A DNA stretch of 40,413 nucleotides, taken from the NCBI GenBank assembly GCA_017553205.1, contig JAFZMV010000078.1, forward strand, positions 1-40,413, given 5' to 3'. The notes under the pieces are model-generated. The model was not told the DNA's origin. It ran no database searches and worked only from the letters and a program-made list of their open reading frames with translations. This DNA comes from Selenomonadaceae bacterium. Its GTDB lineage: Bacteria; Bacillota; Negativicutes; Selenomonadales; Selenomonadaceae. Shown here one piece after another: positions 32,348 through 39,531 of the stretch; the first letter of the stretch is position 1, and the number at the start of each line of letters is the position of its first letter. Position numbers and translations under genes: made by a program.

Positions 32348-33804
32348 ACAAGAGAATAACAGCCGGACTTTTAGGCTACTTAACTTTATTCACGGGAGCG
32401 GCAATGTTGCCGTCGTTTTTTCTTGCCGCATTCAGTGAAGAGGTCGGAGGAGCGGCGGCTTTTTTATTATCAATATTCATTTGCATTGCCGTAACTTTTG
32501 AGTTGGAAAGATTCGGCGGACTTAAAGGCAGAGATAATATCGGAGTACGCGACGGAATTGCGATAACTGGCTTGGGCTGGTTTTTGGTTTCGGTACTCGG
32601 AACGATTCCATATTTGGCAGGCGGATATTTGAATTTAGTTGACAGTCTTGTAGAATCTTTTGCGGGATTTTCGGGAACAGGTGCAACAGTTTTTGATGAC
32701 GTGGAAATTTTGCCGAAAAGTATTTTACTTTGGCGGAGTGTTTCAAATTGGATCGGCGGGCTTGGAATTGTTGTAATTTTCATGGCTCTTTTGTCGCAGT
32801 TCGGACGCGGTGCAATGTTTATTCTTCGTGCAGAAACTACCGGGCCGACTAAAGACAGACAAATGCCAAGAATCAGAGATAACGCTAAGGCAATTTTTAA
32901 AATTTATGTCGGATTGACTGCAATTTGTGCGGGAAGTTATTTTTTGTGCGGTCTTAATCCTTTCGCCTCGATAAATCATGCAATGACGACGATAGCAACG
33001 GGCGGTTACGGAATTTATAATTCAACTGTCAGAGAATACGGGAATTTTTATCTTGAATACTGCATGTCGTTTTTCATGATTATTTCCAGCGGAAGTTTTG
33101 CAATGTATGCGGTTGCTGCTCGTCAAGGTATCGGAGTAATTTTTCGCAACACGGAATTTAAAATTTATCTGCAAATAATTTTTTTTGCAACCGTGATGGT
33201 TTCTGCAGATTTATTTTTTGAAATGCACATGGAAATTGAAACTGCTGTCAGAAGTGCAGTTTTTCATGTTGCGTCGTTGAGTTCGACGACGGGTTTTGTT
33301 GCCGATGACTTTGATACTTATCCGCCGATAAGCAAAGCATTTTTTTTGATGATGATGTTTTTGGGAGGTTGTGCGGGTTCGACTGCGGGAGGTTTAAAAG
33401 TTGCAAGAATTATTCTGCTGTTTAAATTTGTTGCTTTAATCGTAAGACAAAAAATTCACCCGCAACTTATAAATCAAATTAAGCTGAACGGACAGATTAT
33501 TGATGAAAATGTTGTTTATGGGGCGGCAAAATTTTTCTTTGCAGTTGTTGCGATGGATATATTATTTGCCTTCGTGATGATGTTCGACGGGATAGATTTT
33601 GTAAACAGTATTTCTGTCAGCGTTTCGACTATGGCGAGTGTTGGTCCCGGTTTCGGTATTCAAGGAGCAACTTCAACTTATGATCTTCTTCCCGATTTCA
33701 GTAAAATTTCCGCGTGTATTTTTATGTTTTTGAGTCGCTTGGAAGTTTTCAGTGTTTTGGTTCTGTTTACTCCGTCATTTTGGAATAATCCCAAAGGCTG
33801 GTGA
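32344..33804 (+). CDS. trkH: TrkH/KtrB-type potassium uptake channel subunit
   Basis: A 486-aa membrane protein with the four-fold M1-P-M2 layout. The four selectivity-filter loops are SGTGATVFDD, TIATGGYGIY, SLSSTTGFVADD and ASVGPGFGIQ, each with the filter glycine. GGCAGSTAGGLKVARI marks the TrkH branch. It carries K+ into the cell and needs a cytoplasmic RCK regulator (TrkA/KtrA), which is not adjacent. It overlaps the flavoprotein gene by ATGA. The reason for pairing with a flavin-fold protein is unclear. Confidence 0.95.
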   Translation: MNKRITAGLLGYLTLFTGAAMLPSFFLAAFSEEVGGAAAFLLSIFICIAVTFELERFGGLKGRDNIGVRDGIAITGLGWFLVSVLGTIPYLAGGYLNLVDSLVESFAGFSGTGATVFDDVEILPKSILLWRSVSNWIGGLGIVVIFMALLSQFGRGAMFILRAETTGPTKDRQMPRIRDNAKAIFKIYVGLTAICAGSYFLCGLNPFASINHAMTTIATGGYGIYNSTVREYGNFYLEYCMSFFMIISSGSFAMYAVAARQGIGVIFRNTEFKIYLQIIFFATVMVSADLFFEMHMEIETAVRSAVFHVASLSSTTGFVADDFDTYPPISKAFFLMMMFLGGCAGSTAGGLKVARIILLFKFVALIVRQKIHPQLINQIKLNGQIIDENVVYGAAKFFFAVVAMDILFAFVMMFDGIDFVNSISVSVSTMASVGPGFGIQGATSTYDLLPDFSKISACIFMFLSRLEVFSVLVLFTPSFWNNPKGW

Positions 33805-33806
33805 GT

Positions 33807-33850
33807 GAATAATTTGGAATGAGGAATGAGGAATTAAAGAGAGAAAAATT
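33807..33850. repeat. Dispersed AATTAGGAAT-type repeat, copy 5 (half copy)
   Basis: AATAATTTGGAATGAGGAAT closely matches the start of copy 4, followed by GAGGAATTAAAGAGAGAAAA, which is the reverse complement of the middle of copy 3. The inverted right half is missing. It lies directly after the trkH stop. Confidence 0.75.
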
Positions 33851-33880
33851 TTTTCATGCTGAATTTTCGGCAGGATTTTT

Positions 33881-33909
33881 TTGCTAAATGTTTGTTAGTG
33901 TGATATAGT
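33881..33909 (+). promoter_or_regulatory. Promoter of the hybrid histidine kinase gene
   Basis: TTGCTA (33881-33886) and TATAGT (33904-33909) with 17-bp spacing and an extended TGA before the -10. The start codon is 33 nt downstream. Confidence 0.7.
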
Positions 33910-33942
33910 TTAAGAAAATTTTCGAACGACATGGAGGCAGTG

Positions 33943-36900
33943 ATGAAAAATTTAATGCCTTTGGATACTTCAGTATATGATGATCTACCGGTTACCATTT
34001 TTATCTACAAGGCTGTTTTGGATTCTGATAGCGTTATTTGCGATTATAGAATTGTTTACGGCAACAAAGAATTTATAAAGCAGTGGAAAAAATATCATGG
34101 CAGCAGTATTTTTCTCGGTGCGTCAATAATAGCACATAAAGTTTTGAATGATAAAGCTGTGGACATGATGAGAAGGTTTTTTGATGAAGAGCCTTACGCC
34201 TTCTCAACATTTCTGCACGATAAAAATTTGCATGTTCATCTTCAGCCGATTGTAAATTTGAAGAAACCTTTCGGCGGATTTTTCATGACAAATGTCACGG
34301 AATACGAAGAGGAGTCTTCCCGCATGCATTTTCTTCAGTCAATCAGGCAGATGAAAACTGCGGGTGTTCTTCTCCGCGAAAAAATTGACGGCGGTTATGA
34401 ATGTGTTTTTGCATCCAAAGAATTTGCAAAACTCATGGAATGTACTGAAGAAGAAGCTGTCAGAATGATGAGCGGCAAGGGCTATTTGTGGACAACTCAT
34501 GTTGATGACAGACTTGCGGTCAAAAGAATGATTCGGCGGAAAGTTTCTGAGGAAGAAAAAAATTTTTTGACTATCAGAAAAATCACAGCAAAAAATAATG
34601 AAATTTGGTGCAAGATTTATTTTTCGTTCATTGAGGATTTTAGAGAAAGTTATATTTACGCGACATATTTTGACGTGACAAATTCAAGAGTTTATGCAGA
34701 ACGTTTGCGTACAACTTATATGTCAATGGGAAATAATTTTTACCGCGAAAATGACAGGACGCTTGGAATGTTCCGAGTAAATCTCACGAAAAACAGAATT
34801 GAGGATTTAAAGGGCAGAGATTTATTTGCGACTGATTCAATTATGCGTCCTTATTCCGAAATTATCAGACTTCGTGCAGTAAGTTACATAATAGGCGAAG
34901 AGAAAGAATATTTTCTCCGCCAGCTTAGTATAGAAAATCTTACGCGAAAATATTTGACCGGTCAAAATCAGCTTTCATTTTTCTTGTTGTCACGCAGGAA
35001 GACTATGCGTCTTTGCTATGTAAATTATATTGTCGCACTGACCCGCCACCCTATTACAGGAGAAATTATCGCGTTTATTTCTGAACAAGAAGCCGACAAC
35101 GAAAAAGTTGAAAACCTGCTTATTGATAAAATTCTTGCCAGACAGTTCGACATGGTTTCTTATTTGTCTGAAGGAAATTACGGCGTTGTTGTCGGTGACG
35201 CGGCAAGAATTACAAAGGGAAATATTTTCCCGTTAACACTCAAAGGCAGATACACCGAATATTTGAAAAATCAAGTCATTCCAGTTCTTCATGGCGACGA
35301 AGAATCTAAAAAAGCCATGATTGACTCTCTTAAACTTGAAACTGTTCAGAAAAAAATTTTTGAAAAAGAACCTTACGTTGTAAATATTACCTGCAAGATT
35401 GACGGAGAAGTTTATTATAAACGTTTTGATTTTTTTTCCGTCGATCCCCGTGCAAATTTCTTTGTTATCCTGAAATCAGACACAACGGAAATTCAGAGAA
35501 AACAAATTGAACAGAATAAACGACTTAAAGAAACGCTTGAAGAATCCAAACAGGCAAACAAGGCGAAAACTGCTTTCATGTCCAGAATAAGTCATGAAAT
35601 TCGTACGCCAATGAATGCGATTATCGGATTGAATACCATTGCGATGCATGAAAAAGACCTTTCCGACAACATGAAAAATTATCTTGAAAAAATGAGAACC
35701 AGTGCAAATTGTTTGTTGTCGCTCATCAATGATATTCTTGACATGAACAGAATTGAAAGCGGTCGTACTACAATTCGCAACGCAGAATTTTCTTTCAAAG
35801 ATTTTGTCGAACAAATTGAGTCACTTGTACAAACTCAATGTCGCGAGAAAAATTTAAAATTCTCGTCAATTATGAGCGGTTCGATAAAAAATTTTTATAT
35901 CGGCGACGACATGAAACTCAAACAAGTTTTAATGAATGTTTTGAGCAATTCAGTAAAATTCACAGAACCCGGCGGAGAAATTTCTTTAACTGTGGAATGT
36001 ATTTCACAGTTTGAAAATAATTCTGCTTTTAAATTCACGGTAAAAGATACGGGAATCGGAATGGAAAAAAGTTATCTGCCGAAAATTTTTGAGCCTTTCA
36101 GTCAAGAGGACGCGGCGAATACTTCAAAATACGGCGGCTCCGGTCTTGGACTTGCAATCACGAAAAATATTATTGACATTATGAACGGTTCTATCTCGGT
36201 TGATTCTGAAAAGGGAGTTGGCACAACTTTTACAATTACTATCCCGCTGAAACATTCTGACAGAGTTGAAGAAAAAATATATCCCGAAAACTTCCGTCCG
36301 CAAGATTTTTCTGTTTTGGTGATTGATGACGATCCCATTTCCTGCGATCATGCAAAAATTGTTTTGGCTGAAGAAGGAATTTCTGCAGACATCTGCGTAA
36401 ACGGCGACGAGGCTTTAAATATGATTCGTCTGAGACATGCCCGCCGCGATGAATATAATTTAATTTTGATTGATTTGAGAATGCCGCACAGAAACGGTAT
36501 TGAACTTACTCGCGAAATCAGAAAAATTATCGGAAAAGACCCTACTGTAATAATGCTGACGAGATACGATTGGTTTGAAGTTGAGCAGGAGGCATTGGAG
36601 GCGGGAGTTGATGACTTTATAGCAAAACCGCTCACCGTGTCGAATTTGCTTTACGGTTTCCAGCAAGTCACGCTGAGAAAAAAACAAAATGCAAAACCTG
36701 CCGAACCTGTTTCACTGGAAGGACGAAAAATTTTAGTAGTCGAAGATATGGCAGTAAATGCAGAAATTATTATGATGCTTTTAGAAATGCAGGGAATGAT
36801 TTCGGAACATGCCGAAAACGGACAAATTGCCGTCGATATGTTCAAGGAAAAACCGCCGGGATATTATTCAGCGGTTTTAATGGATATTCGTATGCCTGTT

Positions 36901-37101
36901 ATGGACGGACTGAAAGCAACAGAAACAATTCGTGCTCTAGACAGAGATGACGCAAAAACAATTCCGATTTTGGCAATGACGGCAAATGCTTTTGATGAAG
37001 ATGTTCAGAGAAGTTTACAAGCGGGAATGAATGCACATTTGGCAAAACCGGTTGATCCCGAACTTTTATTCAAGTCACTGCAGGAATTTATAAAAAATTA
37101 G
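33943..37101 (+). CDS. Soluble hybrid histidine kinase with two receiver domains
   Basis: A 1052-aa protein with no membrane helix. The first ~520 residues hold several PAS-like sensor segments (about 10-125, 128-255, and probably two more to 520). A coiled coil leads to HisKA with His551 in SRISHEIRTPMNA. The ATPase domain has NVLSNSVKFTEPGG, DTGIGM and GSGLGLAI. The first receiver (about 790-905) has acidic DDD and phospho-Asp844 in LIDLRMP; the second (about 928-1045) has VVED and Asp981 in MDIRMPVMDG with the conserved AKPVD Lys. It probably senses a cytoplasmic ligand and relays phosphate to its own receivers. No output domain or cognate regulator adjoins. ATG 33943 follows GGAGG; the frame opens four codons earlier. 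Confidence 0.93.
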   Translation: MKNLMPLDTSVYDDLPVTIFIYKAVLDSDSVICDYRIVYGNKEFIKQWKKYHGSSIFLGASIIAHKVLNDKAVDMMRRFFDEEPYAFSTFLHDKNLHVHLQPIVNLKKPFGGFFMTNVTEYEEESSRMHFLQSIRQMKTAGVLLREKIDGGYECVFASKEFAKLMECTEEEAVRMMSGKGYLWTTHVDDRLAVKRMIRRKVSEEEKNFLTIRKITAKNNEIWCKIYFSFIEDFRESYIYATYFDVTNSRVYAERLRTTYMSMGNNFYRENDRTLGMFRVNLTKNRIEDLKGRDLFATDSIMRPYSEIIRLRAVSYIIGEEKEYFLRQLSIENLTRKYLTGQNQLSFFLLSRRKTMRLCYVNYIVALTRHPITGEIIAFISEQEADNEKVENLLIDKILARQFDMVSYLSEGNYGVVVGDAARITKGNIFPLTLKGRYTEYLKNQVIPVLHGDEESKKAMIDSLKLETVQKKIFEKEPYVVNITCKIDGEVYYKRFDFFSVDPRANFFVILKSDTTEIQRKQIEQNKRLKETLEESKQANKAKTAFMSRISHEIRTPMNAIIGLNTIAMHEKDLSDNMKNYLEKMRTSANCLLSLINDILDMNRIESGRTTIRNAEFSFKDFVEQIESLVQTQCREKNLKFSSIMSGSIKNFYIGDDMKLKQVLMNVLSNSVKFTEPGGEISLTVECISQFENNSAFKFTVKDTGIGMEKSYLPKIFEPFSQEDAANTSKYGGSGLGLAITKNIIDIMNGSISVDSEKGVGTTFTITIPLKHSDRVEEKIYPENFRPQDFSVLVIDDDPISCDHAKIVLAEEGISADICVNGDEALNMIRLRHARRDEYNLILIDLRMPHRNGIELTREIRKIIGKDPTVIMLTRYDWFEVEQEALEAGVDDFIAKPLTVSNLLYGFQQVTLRKKQNAKPAEPVSLEGRKILVVEDMAVNAEIIMMLLEMQGMISEHAENGQIAVDMFKEKPPGYYSAVLMDIRMPVMDGLKATETIRALDRDDAKTIPILAMTANAFDEDVQRSLQAGMNAHLAKPVDPELLFKSLQEFIKN

Positions 37102-37151
37102 TCTGCCATATCAAAAATTTGATTCAAAAATAATTTTGGAGCGTGAAAAAT

Positions 37152-38369
37152 TTGTTATTCACCGAACTTTTGAAAATGGCGGGCTTAAGTCTTATTTCAA
37201 ATAAACTTCGTACATTTTTGACAATGCTGGGAATAATTATCGGCGTTTGTTCAGTTATTGCAATGGTTTCAGTCGGTCAAGGCGTGAAAAAAAATGTTGT
37301 CGATTCTATTTCCCGACTTGGTTCAAATATGTTGATTGTTATGAGCGGAAGTTCTAATCGCGGAGGTATTCGAGGCGGTGCGGGTTCTGTTCAAACTTTA
37401 ACTTATAACGATGCGGAAGCCATCAAAGACAAAATTAAATATGTGAATTATGTTTCGCCTACGGTTCAGACAAATTCTCAAGTTGTCTACGGACATGAAA
37501 ACTGGAGTACGACTGTCACGGGAGTTACTCCGGAATATTTTTCTATTCAATCGCTGACAATGCAGAGCGGGATTTTTTTTAACGGGCATGATGTTGATGT
37601 CAGAAATCGTGTTGCGGTTATCGGAACAACTGTTGCTACAAATCTTTTTGGCACTGTAAATCCCGTCGGAAAAAAAATTCGTGTCGGAAATGCACCTTAT
37701 ACAGTTATCGGACTTATAGCCAGCAAAGGGCAGTCAATGGGCGGACAAGATCAAGATGACGTTGTTTTAATTCCGTTGACTACCGCACAAGAAAGACTCT
37801 TGGGAGTAACTTATGTTCGTTCAATAAATGTTCAAGTCGCCAGTGAAGAAAGAATGGACGAAGTGCAGGCAAATATTGAAAAACTTCTTCGCCAGCGTCA
37901 CAGAATCAGAGAAGATGCGGAAGATGATTTTAATGTCAGAAATTTGACCAGCTTAATGGAAACCATGAGCGAAACAACTACGATGATAACTTTGCTTTTA
38001 GGCTCAATCGCGGGAATTTCTTTAATAGTCGGCGGTATCGGAATCATGAATATCATGATGGTTTCAGTTACTGAACGAACGCGGGAAATCGGAATAAGAA
38101 AAGCAATCGGGGCAACTTTTAACAGCATAATGTTACAATTTTTAATTGAATCGACAATGATAAGTATTTTGGGCGGAATAATCGGAATAGTTGTAGGGAT
38201 AGGACTCGCTCAGGCAATTTCAAAATTTGGAGGATTTACAACAGTTATCAGCGGTTTAAGTATCGCGGCAAGTTTCGGCTTTTCATTATTTGTTGGAGTT
38301 TTCTTTGGAATGTTACCGGCAAGAAAAGCGGCGAAATTAGATCCTATTGATGCTTTGCGATACGAATAA
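37152..38369 (+). CDS. FtsX/MacB-type ABC transporter permease
   Basis: A 405-aa permease. The N-terminal helix follows a conserved LISNKLRTFLTMLGIIIGV. A large extracytoplasmic MacB periplasmic-core domain (about 45-265) has VTGVTPEYF and FGTVNPVGKKIRVG. Three C-terminal helices include SLIVGGIGIMNIMMVSVTERTREIGIRKAIGA and end GMLPARKAAKLDPIDALRYE. Such permeases act mechanically with an ATPase and a fusion protein to export peptides, lipoproteins or drugs. No ATPase or fusion-protein gene is adjacent, which is unusual. The GTG at 37143 is one nt from GGAG, too close; TTG at 37152 has better spacing, so I use it. Confidence 0.9.
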   Translation: MLFTELLKMAGLSLISNKLRTFLTMLGIIIGVCSVIAMVSVGQGVKKNVVDSISRLGSNMLIVMSGSSNRGGIRGGAGSVQTLTYNDAEAIKDKIKYVNYVSPTVQTNSQVVYGHENWSTTVTGVTPEYFSIQSLTMQSGIFFNGHDVDVRNRVAVIGTTVATNLFGTVNPVGKKIRVGNAPYTVIGLIASKGQSMGGQDQDDVVLIPLTTAQERLLGVTYVRSINVQVASEERMDEVQANIEKLLRQRHRIREDAEDDFNVRNLTSLMETMSETTTMITLLLGSIAGISLIVGGIGIMNIMMVSVTERTREIGIRKAIGATFNSIMLQFLIESTMISILGGIIGIVVGIGLAQAISKFGGFTTVISGLSIAASFGFSLFVGVFFGMLPARKAAKLDPIDALRYE

Positions 38370-38502
38370 TATTTCTCGCGTCCGGAGTCTATGAACTTTT
38401 GAAATTGAAATAATTTTTAAATGCAGGAAAATTTTTTAGTGCGTCGAAGTTTTGACACTCAACAGGTACAGATGCTTTTTGTTTTATGTGAGGGGAAATT
38501 TT

Positions 38503-39513
38503 TTGACGTTCTTTTTAATTGTGCCGTGCGTAATAATTGTCGGCGTGTTCTTAGTTCATATCATATTCAATCGGCTGGGACTCAGAATCCATTACGGTGC
38601 ATTAATAATTTGTGCATTATTGTCGGCAGTTGCGGACGCGGGAGCGGCAGTACTTTCACCGACACCGGATAAATTTTATTTTATGCGGCTCGGAGGTTTT
38701 ATTTTATCATCGGCAATAATCGGCACTTTGGCAAATTATTTTTTTGTGCGTCGTGAAGTTCAAGAGCAGGAAGAATTTTCTGAAGAAGTTCGACAGGCTT
38801 ATCAAGGGAATGAAGATGAAAAAATCGAAGTTCCAAAAGAAAAAATTGAACCGCCTGAAAAAGTCGTACAGGAAGAAAAGCCGAAACCGATTAAAAAAGT
38901 TGACTTGGTAAAAAAATCTCCGCCGAAGAAAAAAGTCACGTCAGAAAAATCCGAAGAATTACAAAAAAAATCTGCCGAAGAAAATATTTCCAAAGTCAAA
39001 CTTGCAGAAAAACCACAGCCTGCAAAAGTTGAAAAAGTCAAGCCGAAAAAAATCGTCGCTAAAGAAGAAATTTCTAAACCCGTAGAAATTCACGAAGAAA
39101 TAAATATTCCCGATACGACTGAAACTTTAGACGAGTTACTTGACTTGGCTTATTCGGAAAAAACGCAGGGACATACTTGGCAAGCGATTGCAGCTTATAA
39201 AAAAGCCCTAGAAAAATACCGCACGGACAGTTATGCACCGTTTGTTGCGATAGACTTAGGAAATATCTACAAAGAACAGGCAATGTATGCGAAGGCGATA
39301 AAAGTTTTTGAAGACGCGATGGAACTTCCCGCAGTCAAAAGAAATTATTCGACTTCCGAAAAGTTCAAAAAAAATATCGTGTATTTGAAAGCCGTTCAGT
39401 CAGTTCTTCTAAGACATCAAGCACTGAAAACGCCATTCAGCAAAATCTCAAAAATTTATCTGCAAGAGATTGAGTCGGAATTTCAAGCGGCTCAATTAAA
39501 AATAAACAGCTAA
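38503..39513 (+). CDS. Membrane protein with Lys/Glu-rich linker and TPR-like tail
   Basis: A 336-aa protein. Three membrane helices lie at about 3-22, 31-50 and 60-83. A long charged, Pro-containing linker (about 90-215) has repeated KPK, KKV and EKP patterns. The C-terminal region (about 225-310) looks like two tetratricopeptide-type helical pairs: WQAIAAYKKALEKY, FVAIDLGNIYKEQAMYAKAIKVFEDAM. TPR units mediate protein contacts, so this may be an inner-membrane scaffold with a flexible tether. The start is TTG at 38503 with GAGGGGA upstream; the open frame is 17 codons longer. It lies 18 nt before the PRC-barrel gene. Function unknown. Confidence 0.75.
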   Translation: MTFFLIVPCVIIVGVFLVHIIFNRLGLRIHYGALIICALLSAVADAGAAVLSPTPDKFYFMRLGGFILSSAIIGTLANYFFVRREVQEQEEFSEEVRQAYQGNEDEKIEVPKEKIEPPEKVVQEEKPKPIKKVDLVKKSPPKKKVTSEKSEELQKKSAEENISKVKLAEKPQPAKVEKVKPKKIVAKEEISKPVEIHEEINIPDTTETLDELLDLAYSEKTQGHTWQAIAAYKKALEKYRTDSYAPFVAIDLGNIYKEQAMYAKAIKVFEDAMELPAVKRNYSTSEKFKKNIVYLKAVQSVLLRHQALKTPFSKISKIYLQEIESEFQAAQLKINS

Positions 39514-39531
39514 TTAGTTGGAGGTAAGATC

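Noticed and set aside
38454-38480. Promoter before the TPR-like gene starting with TTGACA
   Set aside because: TTGACA is at 38454-38459, but no acceptable -10 hexamer lies 16-18 bp downstream.
38421-38672. An 83-aa plus-strand frame over the start of the TPR-like gene
   Set aside because: It overlaps the membrane-helix coding region in another frame and has no recognisable features.
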